Shown piece by piece: positions 8,766 to 17,269 of a stretch of DNA of 64,000 nucleotides. Source of the DNA: Pseudoflavitalea sp. G-6-1-2 (GTDB taxonomy: Bacteria; Bacteroidota; Bacteroidia; Chitinophagales; Chitinophagaceae); assembly GCF_012927185.1 (NCBI RefSeq), contig NZ_JABBGB010000001.1:186001-250000 (forward strand). The letters run 5' to 3'. Numbering within the stretch: the stretch's first letter is position 1; each line of letters starts with the position of its first letter. A program made the translations under genes and the position numbers. The notes under the pieces are model-generated. The model worked only from the letters and a program-made list of their open reading frames with translations, ran no database searches and had not been told where the DNA came from.

Positions 8766-9746
8766 TTACTTCCCTCTGAAATACCGGGGAGGAAATCCGA
8801 AATACTTTTTGAACACTACAGAGAAATTTGCCATGTTCTTGTATCCGGTGAGCCTTGCAATCTGTTCAACGGGAATATGGGTTTCGTGCAGCAATGCGCC
8901 TGCGCGTTCCATTCTTGCTTCGAGCAGATACTCGAAAATGCCGGCTCCATAGATCTTCAGAAACCCACGTTTGAGCTTGTGGGCAGTGAGTCCACGGCGT
9001 TTTGCCAGTTGCTCTACAGAATAAGAGCGATCGAGTTGTTTCAGCAAAAATGCTTTGAGGTCGTAAATGGTTTCCACTTCTGCTTCGCTGAGCTTAACGG
9101 CAGCAGGCGCTTTGTAATTGACGGTACGATGAAGCGCCATCAGCAGCAACTCATTCACCTTTGCATCGAGGTAAAGGTGACGGAGCGGACCTGTATACGT
9201 GTTGTTGAGAATGTCTTTGATGATCGCCATCATCGCGGGAGTAGCTACCAGCGGCGCAGAACCTGCGAGTGCGGCGCCATTGTTTCCTGCTCTGTCGAGC
9301 AGCGCTGCGGCCAACGGAAAATGGGCAGCCATGGGCGCCAGGAACTCCGGTTTGATGCAAAGCTCAAAACTGGAATACAGCCGGTCTTTGTCGAAACGCA
9401 GCTTTGTTTGTCCCTTGGGTGAATAATAAATGGCGAAGGAGCTTTCGTGCATCCACCAGTCGCCCAGGCCTTTTGCCTGATAATGGAAACTGTTGCGGAT
9501 CATGAAAGGAATACGAATAACCGGAAGTTCGTCTGTAATGGTAATGGTATCCTTGTGCGCCAGCTGGAAAGTGTTGTACCAGATGGAGTATCCATTGCCG
9601 GCGATCTCCTGCAGAAGGCATTGCCCCTCAGGTCCGGAGGCCACCAAACATCTGGCATCTGGCAGTTTGTATTCCCAAAGCATTGTAGGCATGCACGATG
9701 ACAAAGACACCGTACCGGTGATTTCGGATAGTAGGCTTAATGGCAT
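8766..9746 (-). CDS. AraC family transcriptional regulator (PchR-like)
   Basis: The 326-residue protein ends in a typical AraC double helix-turn-helix domain (residues about 225-325: YSVEQLAKRRGLTAHKLKRG, FEYLLEARMERAGALLHE, IPVEQIARLTGYKNMANFS, FKKYFGFPPRYFRG). The N-terminal 200 residues form a ligand/oligomerisation region like those of PchR-type regulators. It is convergent with fecR (9 nt between the stops) and divergent from a GNAT acetyltransferase gene across a 351-bp gap. It may control that gene; this rests on position only. Confidence 0.87.
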   Translation of the reverse strand: MPLSLLSEITGTVSLSSCMPTMLWEYKLPDARCLVASGPEGQCLLQEIAGNGYSIWYNTFQLAHKDTITITDELPVIRIPFMIRNSFHYQAKGLGDWWMHESSFAIYYSPKGQTKLRFDKDRLYSSFELCIKPEFLAPMAAHFPLAAALLDRAGNNGAALAGSAPLVATPAMMAIIKDILNNTYTGPLRHLYLDAKVNELLLMALHRTVNYKAPAAVKLSEAEVETIYDLKAFLLKQLDRSYSVEQLAKRRGLTAHKLKRGFLKIYGAGIFEYLLEARMERAGALLHETHIPVEQIARLTGYKNMANFSVVFKKYFGFPPRYFRGK

Positions 9747-10097
9747 GGTAAGGTTCTTAAAAGGTTTGAATCAGTGTAAAAACTGCTGTATCAAATTTCG
9801 AATAATGGTTTGGAAAACCGTTATTTTATCGGGAGTTTTTCCCAACGGTGTCCCGAAATCGTAAGGGTTTCTTTGTATTTTGATTTACATGCTTTGAATT
9901 ATTTTATAATTTAAACTACCTTCAGATTAGATTCTTTACTCCCGATTTGTGAATTTTCAATACCCGTTGAACGTGGAAGAAGACGCTTTCAACGAGGATG
10001 GTCAACTCCCTCTGAAAATTATCGCACCGCTCTAATCCCGTAAAACGCTAGAATTTGGCTCAGGCTCTGGTTGAGCATACCTAAAAACCTATAGCAA
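9747..10097. other. 351-bp intergenic region between divergent AraC and GNAT genes
   Basis: No reading frame with coding character or RNA gene is visible. The left half is AT-rich, as expected for promoters. A 7-bp inverted repeat, CGTTGAA (9966-9972) and TTCAACG, flanks about 16 nt. A TAGAATTTG near 10050 is close to, but one base longer than, a standard -7 box for the GNAT gene. Nothing here is strong enough for a firm regulatory call. Confidence 0.4.
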
Positions 10098-10775
10098 ATG
10101 TCAACCAGCTTAAATTTCCCGTTCGCCGCAATGGCTACAACAGGTTATTTCGAAGCGCATCCTATGAGTAAGAGTCCTTTAGAGATCGACAGGACTATGT
10201 TGTGCAAACCTGTTTCCTATGCAGCCGTTCAGCAGCACCCGGTGTGCAAAAGGTATTTTCAATCTAATCAGTTCACTGTAGCAGTGAGACTGTTATGTCT
10301 CGGAACTGATTTGCCGGTGATCTACAACTGGCTTCCCTGGCGGTTTACAAGGTTCATGAAAAAAGACGCCCATATCAGGCATCTAAATGAAACCTACACT
10401 TGCATCGCTGACTCCAGTTCCGTACAATCATTCTTTGTTCAGATCAATGAAGTGGCTACCGCACAGGTAGACATTCACCATGCCATGCAGGATGATGTGA
10501 GCTCCTATTACGAAGCAAAACCCGGAGACTACCGCATTCAGTTGCTGATCGATCCGGAGAAAGAGAGCAACCACGAATGGTCTTTGGGCATCCTTCAGAC
10601 CTGTCAGGATTTCTTCTTCTCTTTTGCAGAAGTAGAAAGATTGGTAGTTGTGCTGGATGAAGAAAGCAACATTGGTTGTACACTGGAAAAAGCCGGATTT
10701 ACCCTGGAATCACAGATTATTATGCCAGGCAAAAAGGCCAGAATGTTTCGTTGCGGCAGAAAGATTGTCGCCTGA
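10098..10775 (+). CDS. GNAT-like acetyltransferase (siderophore-type, Acetyltransf_8 like)
   Basis: The 225-residue protein starts with a variable 45-residue segment, then shows features of the IucB/AAC(6')-like GNAT group: VAVRLLCLGTDLPVIYNWLPW, CIADSSSVQSFFVQINEVATAQVDIHHA, GDYRIQLLIDPE, and a C-terminal VVVLDEESNIGCTLEKAGF resembling the acetyl-CoA fold end. Such enzymes N-acylate hydroxylamines in siderophore synthesis or modify other amines. No siderophore synthetase lies in the window, so the substrate is unknown. It is followed by a clear terminator. The annotation rests on fold-level similarity only. Confidence 0.6.
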   Translation: MSTSLNFPFAAMATTGYFEAHPMSKSPLEIDRTMLCKPVSYAAVQQHPVCKRYFQSNQFTVAVRLLCLGTDLPVIYNWLPWRFTRFMKKDAHIRHLNETYTCIADSSSVQSFFVQINEVATAQVDIHHAMQDDVSSYYEAKPGDYRIQLLIDPEKESNHEWSLGILQTCQDFFFSFAEVERLVVVLDEESNIGCTLEKAGFTLESQIIMPGKKARMFRCGRKIVA

Positions 10776-10795
10776 TTTTTTCCATTAATCTACAC

Positions 10796-10832
10796 AATAC
10801 CGGCAGTGATTATCGCAGTCGGTATTTTTTTT
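10796..10832 (+). terminator. Rho-independent terminator after the GNAT gene
   Basis: AATACCG (10796-10802) pairs with CGGTATT (10820-10826), followed by a T tract to 10832. It overlaps the 3' end of the convergent M28 peptidase gene. Confidence 0.7.
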
Positions 10833-12507
10833 GATTAACTTCTTTTTTCGCTTGTTCTATGGCGTTAGTGAGTGATTCGCTTGCCCCTTCAACTGGAATT
10901 TCTTTCATCGTATCCAATACGTTGGAGTAGTATTGCTGCCATACTTCGAGAATATGATCTTCGGTTTCGATGATGCTTCCTTTTTTCAGATTGGCTTTTC
11001 CTATCAACACTTCATCGCTCAAACGCTTTACTGCACTGCGTTTCAGATCTTGCACCAACGCAACTGCCACATTATTGTCTGCTGAAGCGAGCAGCCAGGA
11101 TATTACCAGTGCACTTACTCCCACATGCTTCATGGTGCTGCCACTCACCTTATCGAAACGATCTCCGTCTGTATGATAGAACTGATCCGTGAAATGCCAC
11201 ATGAGCAGTCCGGGTATCTTTGCATTGAGAAATGGCGTATGATCGCTTCCTCCCTCAAATGGATTTGTTTTCACCACCCAACCATTGTCTGCTGCTTCAT
11301 TGAGGCAGCGCGTCAACAACAGATCGTTGAAGTAATGAGGCACGATGGATGATTCAGGCAATGGACTTCCTCCCCATTCCGAATGTTTGTCTTTACCGCG
11401 TGTCCATACTGCAGACGGATCGGGCATTTTTTCTATGAGGAAAGTACCTCCTGTTTTTTTAGTGTCTTCACCCACCATATCGAGGCTGCATCCCCATCGG
11501 ATACCGAGGGCACGGATGCTGTCTTCCTGAATGTATCTGCGTGTTGAAACTATTTCATCTCCCCAAAGGAAAGTGATGCTGCGGCGGGGATTCAGTTTGC
11601 CTTCTTTGATCATAGCAGCAGTTACCCGCGCCATCTCTGCGAGTGTACCTACACCGGTTGCATTGTCGTTGGCGCCGGGCTCCTGTACGTGCGCACTGAA
11701 TACAAAACGTTCAGCTGGTTTTTCCGATCCTTTTACATCTGCAACAACGGTCAGCTCTTCCGCATTGTACCGTTTTGTTTTAATCATCACCTTCAGTTTC
11801 ACAGAACCCTTTGCCAGCGCGGTATTCAGCCTGCTCTTCGCAGCGTAGGAAAGGAAGATATGCCATTGAATATTTTCTCTTTTGCCCGGGATGCTCCCGA
11901 ATTGAATGGAATGAATATTCTTTTCAGGTTGCGTATAAGCGGGCATGGTATATGACAGTGAGCCAATGGCTCCTTTTGAATTGGCTCTGTTGTATCCATT
12001 GCCGGCAGATGTAACATCGTATACGATCTTCCCTTTCAGATCCTGATTCCAGTCTTCTTCTTTGCTGATGCAAACCAGTTCTGCTGTAACGCCGCCTTCC
12101 GGAGTTGATTCGGAATTGATGGCGATCATATTGCGGTTGGTTTTGAAGCTCAGCAGCGGTGTAGATTCCCCTTCGATAAAAACGGATGCATCGATCGGCT
12201 CCCATGTGAGGCGATCCATCGGGCGATGTTCTATGCGATAGGTGAGTTTGGCGCCTGATGTGCCCGTACTATCTTTCACATAGCCCGCCTGCTGCAATTG
12301 CTTTTCAACCAAACGGATGCTTTCATTGAATCCGCTATTGCCTGCTAATCTCCATCTTGATTCCACAAAAGCCACTGTTTTCAAGGCATTGGCTGCCTGA
12401 AAGTTTTTTCTCGCTGCCGCGGAATATAGTTTTTCTGTGGGAGATGTTTGAGCTGATGCACTCAAAGACAATACCAGAAGGGGAAGGGCAAGAAGTCGCA
12501 TATTCAT
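10810..12507 (-). CDS. Secreted M28 family zinc peptidase
   Basis: The 565-residue protein has a signal peptide (MNMRLLALPLLVLSLSASAQ) and the M28 metallopeptidase core: VFSAHVQEPGANDNATGVG supplies the first zinc histidine and bridging aspartate, ITFLWGDEIVSTRRYI the acidic catalytic pair, LDMVGED another ligand, and FEGGSDHTPFLNAKIPGLLMW the last histidine. An inserted PA-like segment lies between residues 130 and 260. M28 enzymes are mainly aminopeptidases or glutamate carboxypeptidase relatives. The usual GEE motif reads GDE here, which keeps a glutamate. Location is periplasmic or outer surface. It is preceded by a terminator, so it is transcribed separately from anmK. Confidence 0.85.
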   Translation of the reverse strand: MNMRLLALPLLVLSLSASAQTSPTEKLYSAAARKNFQAANALKTVAFVESRWRLAGNSGFNESIRLVEKQLQQAGYVKDSTGTSGAKLTYRIEHRPMDRLTWEPIDASVFIEGESTPLLSFKTNRNMIAINSESTPEGGVTAELVCISKEEDWNQDLKGKIVYDVTSAGNGYNRANSKGAIGSLSYTMPAYTQPEKNIHSIQFGSIPGKRENIQWHIFLSYAAKSRLNTALAKGSVKLKVMIKTKRYNAEELTVVADVKGSEKPAERFVFSAHVQEPGANDNATGVGTLAEMARVTAAMIKEGKLNPRRSITFLWGDEIVSTRRYIQEDSIRALGIRWGCSLDMVGEDTKKTGGTFLIEKMPDPSAVWTRGKDKHSEWGGSPLPESSIVPHYFNDLLLTRCLNEAADNGWVVKTNPFEGGSDHTPFLNAKIPGLLMWHFTDQFYHTDGDRFDKVSGSTMKHVGVSALVISWLLASADNNVAVALVQDLKRSAVKRLSDEVLIGKANLKKGSIIETEDHILEVWQQYYSNVLDTMKEIPVEGASESLTNAIEQAKKEVNQKKYRLR

Positions 12508-12520
12508 TTGGTTGTACCGT

Positions 12521-12560
12521 AATAATACAAAATATCCGCATAGACTACTATGCGGATATT
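12521..12560 (-). terminator. Rho-independent terminator after anmK
   Basis: A perfect 13-bp inverted repeat, AATATCCGCATAG (12531-12543) and CTATGCGGATATT (12548-12560), has a 4-nt loop. Read on the minus strand it is followed by a T-rich run. It separates anmK from the M28 peptidase gene. Confidence 0.75.
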
Positions 12561-12600
12561 GTCAAAGGTTGTTACCAGTGATCGGTGCAAATGATTTATT

Positions 12601-13701
12601 TTAGTTCCAGGGTTGTCCCATCCAAACGGCACCGCCGATGCTGTCGCGCGTTGCGCCGGTAACGGTAGACATTACGTTCACTTCTTCGCGCCAGCGGAGA
12701 ATGCCGATCAGTCCCATGATGAGTGCTTCCTTGAAATTCACCAGCACTTTATCCGGCACTACCACTTCTACACCGATCTCTGAAAGATGTGCACTCAGTC
12801 TTTCTATCACAAAAGAGTTATGCGCGCCACCACCGGTTACGAGTATGCGTTTTTTCACACTTTCATTTCCTTGCAAAAGCCCTTCCAGACTATTTTTCAG
12901 CTGAATGGCCATATGCTCCGCAAACGTGCAGAGACCATCTTCGATGGAGTAACCGGATTTTGCTACCAACGGATAGATCACATCGGTACCAAAATCATTC
13001 GCCAGCGATTTCGGATGCGGCAGTTTGTAATATTCAAGTGCATTGAGTTGTTTCAGCAGATCGGGGCGAAGGGTTCCTGAGCGTGCAAACTTTCCGTCGA
13101 AATCGTATTCACTGCCCAGCTTCTGAGCAAGCATATTCATTACGCGGTTGGCAGGGCAAACGTCGAATGCGATATAGTCGTTTGGCTTGTTGAAACTCAC
13201 GTTCATGATGCCGCCGATATTGAGGAAGAGATCGTAATCGTTCAGCAGCAGCTTTTCGCCGATGGGAACAATAGGGGCGCCATGTCCTTTCAGGGCCATA
13301 TCGATGGCACGAAGATCGCTCACTACATTGATGCCGGTAAGTGCCGCAATGGAAGCCCCATCACCCAACTGTCCGGTCATATGTTTGGAAGGAACATGGA
13401 AGGTGGTATGTCCGTGTGATCCGATCAGCTGCACTTTGAAATCGAGCTTATGCTGATCGATGAATTTATTCACTTCGCCGGCGATATAGTGGCCGTACTC
13501 TACATGCAGTAACTGGTAGTCGAGCGCTTTGAGCGAAACGGCATTCCTGAGTTTATCGATCCATTCCTGGCTGTACGGGTAAGTTTCACCGTGAAGGATC
13601 TCATACTCCCATTTTCCGCCATTCTCCTGAAACTCAACAAAAACAATGTCCAGCCCGTCCAACGCGCTGCCACTCATGAGGCCGAGTACTCTGTAAACCA
13701 T
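12601..13701 (-). CDS. anmK: Anhydro-N-acetylmuramic acid kinase
   Basis: The 366-residue protein phosphorylates and opens 1,6-anhydro-MurNAc recovered from peptidoglycan turnover, giving MurNAc-6-phosphate. The family signature is present with small changes: GLMSGSALDGLDIV (usually GLMSGTSLDG), IGSHGHTTFH, DGASIAALTGINVVSDLRAID, LLNDYDLFLNIGGIMNVSF, FDVCPANRVMN, and the sugar-kinase ATP motif ILVTGGGAHNSFV. Length is normal. It is divergent from upp. Cytoplasmic. Confidence 0.93.
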   Translation of the reverse strand: MVYRVLGLMSGSALDGLDIVFVEFQENGGKWEYEILHGETYPYSQEWIDKLRNAVSLKALDYQLLHVEYGHYIAGEVNKFIDQHKLDFKVQLIGSHGHTTFHVPSKHMTGQLGDGASIAALTGINVVSDLRAIDMALKGHGAPIVPIGEKLLLNDYDLFLNIGGIMNVSFNKPNDYIAFDVCPANRVMNMLAQKLGSEYDFDGKFARSGTLRPDLLKQLNALEYYKLPHPKSLANDFGTDVIYPLVAKSGYSIEDGLCTFAEHMAIQLKNSLEGLLQGNESVKKRILVTGGGAHNSFVIERLSAHLSEIGVEVVVPDKVLVNFKEALIMGLIGILRWREEVNVMSTVTGATRDSIGGAVWMGQPWN

Positions 13702-13742
13702 ATTTTTACTATTTTAGAAGATAATGAGTTGCTGTAATGGAT

Positions 13743-13750
13743 TAGTTTTG
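13743..13750 (+). promoter_or_regulatory. Putative -7 box for upp
   Basis: TAGTTTTG matches TAnnTTTG and lies 17 nt before the upp start codon, the same distance as at other genes in this window. No good -33 element is seen at the usual spacing. Confidence 0.4.
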
Positions 13751-13767
13751 CTCATCAAAAGTAACGC

Positions 13768-14418
13768 ATGGTAATCAATCTAAGTGAACAGGATTCTTTG
13801 CTCAGTAACTGGGTGAGTGAATTAAGAGACGTGAATGTACAACAAGACAGAATGCGATTCCGCCGCAACCTCGAAAGGATCGGTGAAATTGCCGCTTACC
13901 GGATCAGTCAGCACCTGCCCTATGTGGAGCGGGAAATTCAGACTCCGATGGGGTTTGCGAGCTGCCGCGTACTCGAAGAACAACCTGTGATAGCTACTGT
14001 GCTGAGAGCGGGTCTGCCTCTGCATCAGGGTTTGCTCAATTATTTCGACAAAGCCGATAACGCATTTATCTCCGCATACCGCAAGCATAACCGGGACGGA
14101 TCTTTCGAGATCAGCCTCGAATATGTTTCCTGTCCTGAACTCGAAGGAAGGGTGATCATCATCTCCGATGCCATGCTGGCCACCGGATCATCACTCGTAA
14201 AAACCATTCAGTACCTCCGCGATGAGGGCCATCCCCGTGAGATCCATATCGTTGCTGCCATCGCCTGCACTGTAGGGATCGAATATGTAAAACGAAGCGA
14301 ACCGCATGTGAAGATCTGGTGTGGAGCCATCGACGAAGAGTTGACCGCCAAGGGCTACATCGTACCGGGACTGGGCGATGCCGGCGATCTCGCCTTCGGC
14401 ACCAAAGTGCAGATGTAA
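13768..14418 (+). CDS. upp: Uracil phosphoribosyltransferase
   Basis: The 216-residue enzyme joins uracil and PRPP to give UMP in pyrimidine salvage. Visible motifs are VIATVLRAGLPLHQGLL, the PRPP loop region IIISDAMLATGSSLVKTI, and the uracil-binding C-terminal YIVPGLGDAGDLAFGTK. The PRPP loop reads SDAMLATGSS rather than the common DPMLATGGS. That marks a diverged subgroup but keeps the critical acidic and ATGxS residues. It is divergently transcribed from anmK. Cytoplasmic. Confidence 0.92.
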   Translation: MVINLSEQDSLLSNWVSELRDVNVQQDRMRFRRNLERIGEIAAYRISQHLPYVEREIQTPMGFASCRVLEEQPVIATVLRAGLPLHQGLLNYFDKADNAFISAYRKHNRDGSFEISLEYVSCPELEGRVIIISDAMLATGSSLVKTIQYLRDEGHPREIHIVAAIACTVGIEYVKRSEPHVKIWCGAIDEELTAKGYIVPGLGDAGDLAFGTKVQM

Positions 14419-14506
14419 CATATGTCAAGAAGCGGCTGCTGCCGGTAAATTTAACCTCACCGTTCTCTGTTTTTTTCGTACATTAGGAATAGTCATTCCT
14501 AACAAA

Positions 14507-15541
14507 ATGCGGATGAGGAAAATCTACACGGGTATGCTTGCATTGCTGTTGATGCACTCGGCATCAGCGCAGGATCCGAATTTTTCCCAGTTCTTCGTTT
14601 CTCCGCTCACACTGAACCCCGCACTCACAGGCAAGTTCAATGGAGATTTTCGCATTGCCGGAAACTATCGCGATCAATGGCCCGCTATCAGCCAGGCTTT
14701 TATCACCACTACCATTTCGTTCGATCTGCCCATTCTGCGCAGCAAATTGTCTGACCTCGATACCTGGGGTGTAGGGCTTGTAGCCATGACGGATAAAACG
14801 GCCAACGGCATTCTCAACACCAATATGATCTCGCTCTCCACAGCGTATCATAAAGGGCTTGATGTGGATGGATTGCATCAGATCGGTTTTGGATTTCAGG
14901 GTTCCTATTTCTCCAAAAGATTGGATGGCACCAAACTGAATTTCGAATCCGAACTCGATCCGCATGGTGGCTGGACACTCCCCAGCGGAGAAACCATGGA
15001 TGGCCGTCAGTTCAACATCAGTTATTTCGATCTGTCCGCAGGTGTGCTCTACAATGGCTCTACCGACGGTTACAATAATTTTTATTTCGGCGTGTCTGGT
15101 TATCACCTCAATCAACCGAGGGAAACATTCGGAGAAGATAAAGTGGATTACACACTGAAAACCCGCGTTACTGCACATGCAGGCGGCAGCTTTCCGGTTG
15201 CAGGAAATCATAACCGGAATATTTATCTCAGCGCACTCTACACACGTCAGGAAAATGCAGTGAATGTTGTAGGTGGTGCAGTGATTGGTCTCACCGTTAA
15301 CAATGATGAAGAGCGCCCCACCACTTTCTATGCAGGCCTGTTCAGCAGATTCAATAACCAGAATGATGCTGCCATTCCTTATCTGGGTATGGAGTTCGGG
15401 GGATTCAGGCTTGGAGCCACTTACGACGTGAATACATCAAAACTGAAAACAATCTCTCAGAGCAGAGGCGGGCTGGAGATCTCGCTAATTTTCACCAAAA
15501 GACCTCCGGGATACAAGGGCATTCCTTGTCCTACTTTCTGA
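14507..15541 (+). CDS. PorP/SprF family type IX secretion membrane protein
   Basis: The protein is 344 residues from the ATG at 14507 (a second ATG at 14513 is equally possible). This start gives a proper signal peptide, MRMRKIYTGMLALLLMHSASAQ, whereas the open frame extends upstream into upp. The mature N-terminus, DPNFSQFFVSPLTLNPALTG, is the hallmark of the PorP/SprF family. These outer-membrane beta barrels help secrete or anchor particular type IX cargo such as gliding adhesins. SprF relatives usually neighbour a large cargo gene, but none is beside this copy. It ends at a very strong terminator. Confidence 0.9.
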   Translation: MRMRKIYTGMLALLLMHSASAQDPNFSQFFVSPLTLNPALTGKFNGDFRIAGNYRDQWPAISQAFITTTISFDLPILRSKLSDLDTWGVGLVAMTDKTANGILNTNMISLSTAYHKGLDVDGLHQIGFGFQGSYFSKRLDGTKLNFESELDPHGGWTLPSGETMDGRQFNISYFDLSAGVLYNGSTDGYNNFYFGVSGYHLNQPRETFGEDKVDYTLKTRVTAHAGGSFPVAGNHNRNIYLSALYTRQENAVNVVGGAVIGLTVNNDEERPTTFYAGLFSRFNNQNDAAIPYLGMEFGGFRLGATYDVNTSKLKTISQSRGGLEISLIFTKRPPGYKGIPCPTF

Positions 15542-15552
15542 TAAAGTCATTA

Positions 15553-15595
15553 ATAAAGCAATGGCCGGTTGACAATCAACCGGCCATTGCTTTAT
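15553..15595. terminator. Bidirectional intrinsic terminator
   Basis: A perfect 20-bp inverted repeat (15553-15572 and 15576-15595) has a 3-nt loop and A/T-rich ends on both sides. It lies between the convergent PorP/SprF and lipoprotein genes and can serve both. Confidence 0.85.
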
Positions 15596-15606
15596 TTGAG
15601 ATCTGA

Positions 15607-16512
15607 TTATCTTCTTACAGTCATTTTGATGTATTTGAGTTTCCATTCCACTTTTTTCGTCTGCACATCCACCGTTGATTTCGTTTTGTTAGTGAGGGTG
15701 ATATTGTCAGTAATTTTTGTGATATCCCCTTCCGCATTTACTTCATAAGAATACCTGTTTTCTGTTGTTGTTTCATTCCATGGATTCCATTCGCCTTCCA
15801 TCTGTTCGCGCATCATCGTATACGAAGGGCATTTATCCGAACAAAGTTGCTGCAGAGTAAATTCGTTGCGCAAGTATCTGCTGAAACTGGAATTGGCATA
15901 ACCGAAACTAGGGTAAAATATTTTTTCCAGCTCTTCGAAATTGAAAGGATTCCGGAAAGCAGTATAACGGTCTTCATACTCTCCTTTTCTTATAAATTTA
16001 GGCATACTGAAATCAGCATTCTGAAAAAAGATGTTTTCATTCTTTAGTATCCAGGATGGTTCAAATGGAGTGTAGAAAAAAGAAATATACCTGAGGGTTC
16101 CTTTATCCGAAAGAGAAAACTCGACAGTATCCCGCTCAAATTCTCCAGATGGGTAGAATTCCATTCTGTCGATTTTCGCAATTTGATTTTGTGCATTAAG
16201 CATGAAAATCGCGCTGTCGGTTTTGTGTTTTTTTCCGTCTCTTATGCTGTATCCTACACTCCGGATAATGTTGCTTCCGGGATAGCTCAGTTCTCTGTAA
16301 ATCAGATCAGGGCTGCCCCCTGGGGCAGTTGCCGGTTCAGACTTTTCAACACGAACAGGCATCCCTTTTTCATTATACAGGAACGAATAAGTTGCTTGCT
16401 CACTTTCACAGGAAGAGAGCAGCGTTACTTCAACATCTTTACCGGAGGAATTGTTTTTTGTGCAGGAATTCAATACCAGCAAAGCCACCAACGGCAGCAG
16501 AAGAAATTTCAT
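15607..16512 (-). CDS. Hypothetical lipoprotein
   Basis: The 301-residue protein starts with a lipoprotein signal (MKFLLLPLVALLVLNSC, lipobox LNSC) and so is probably lipid-anchored in the cell envelope. The body is rich in beta-type sequence: YSFLYNEKGMPVRVEKSEP resembles the repeated YxYxxxGxxxxx style of RHS-like or DUF4595-like Bacteroidota lipoproteins, but I cannot assign a family. No catalytic motif is seen. It faces a bidirectional terminator on its 3' side and is separated by 60 bp from the glycosylase gene upstream. Confidence 0.7.
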   Translation of the reverse strand: MKFLLLPLVALLVLNSCTKNNSSGKDVEVTLLSSCESEQATYSFLYNEKGMPVRVEKSEPATAPGGSPDLIYRELSYPGSNIIRSVGYSIRDGKKHKTDSAIFMLNAQNQIAKIDRMEFYPSGEFERDTVEFSLSDKGTLRYISFFYTPFEPSWILKNENIFFQNADFSMPKFIRKGEYEDRYTAFRNPFNFEELEKIFYPSFGYANSSFSRYLRNEFTLQQLCSDKCPSYTMMREQMEGEWNPWNETTTENRYSYEVNAEGDITKITDNITLTNKTKSTVDVQTKKVEWKLKYIKMTVRR

Positions 16513-16572
16513 GGTTGCATTTTGTAATAATCAATCAGGGGCTGGTTCATGCAATTGAAATCAAGATACGAT

Positions 16573-17202
16573 TTATCTGATCTTCCCGCTCACATATTTG
16601 TTCCCCTTCACGTAAAACCGGTATAACCATGCCGCATGATCGCCGGCATAATCCACACCGATCCTCGGCGAAACACCTATTGCCTCATCTTCATATTTCA
16701 TTCCATCATCGGCGATGTACAATTCTTTACTGTGCAGGCTCGTACCCGTATGCGAAGTATGAAGTCCCAGCGCACGCCCCACATTTCCCGGTCCTTTGGT
16801 GAGAAAATATTTATCTGCCCGCTGACCTTCGGATACGCCAAAACGTTGAAACATGATCTCCTTTCCTTCTACCGGTTCCAATGCACGAACCAGTATGGCA
16901 TGCGGCACATCTTTGCGATTGGTAACCACATTGAACATCTGATGAATGCCGTAACATAGATAAACATAGGCTGTTCCCGGTTTTCCATACATCACTTCGG
17001 TTCTGTTTGTTCTCCTGCCATTCCACGCATGTGAGGCCCGGTCTGTTTCTCCGGCATATGCTTCTGTTTCAACAATGCGGCCTGCCGTTGTCTGCCCATC
17101 AAAAGAAGTAACGAGTATTTTGCCCAGCAATTCCTTTGCGATCTGCACCACATCTGGCCGGTCGTAGAAATGCTCATTCAATTTTTTCATTGCTGCAGGC
17201 AT
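16573..17202 (-). CDS. DNA-3-methyladenine glycosylase (AAG/MPG family)
   Basis: The 209-residue enzyme removes alkylated purines such as 3-methyladenine during base-excision repair. The family motifs are clear: ELLGKILVTSF, the catalytic region ETEAYAGETDRASHAWNG with the active-site glutamate, RTEVMYGKPGTAYVYLCYG, MFNVVTNR, and VLVRALEP written here as ILVRALEP. Two start codons are possible, 17202 and 17190; the second (MKKLNEHFY) fits homologues slightly better. It is divergent from the EI24 gene. Cytoplasmic. Confidence 0.93.
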   Translation of the reverse strand: MPAAMKKLNEHFYDRPDVVQIAKELLGKILVTSFDGQTTAGRIVETEAYAGETDRASHAWNGRRTNRTEVMYGKPGTAYVYLCYGIHQMFNVVTNRKDVPHAILVRALEPVEGKEIMFQRFGVSEGQRADKYFLTKGPGNVGRALGLHTSHTGTSLHSKELYIADDGMKYEDEAIGVSPRIGVDYAGDHAAWLYRFYVKGNKYVSGKIR

Positions 17203-17269
17203 TTATTCTTTCATTTATTTAGTAGGTTTGGAGGATTAACCCAAAACCAGCGAATCAAAAATAACCAAC

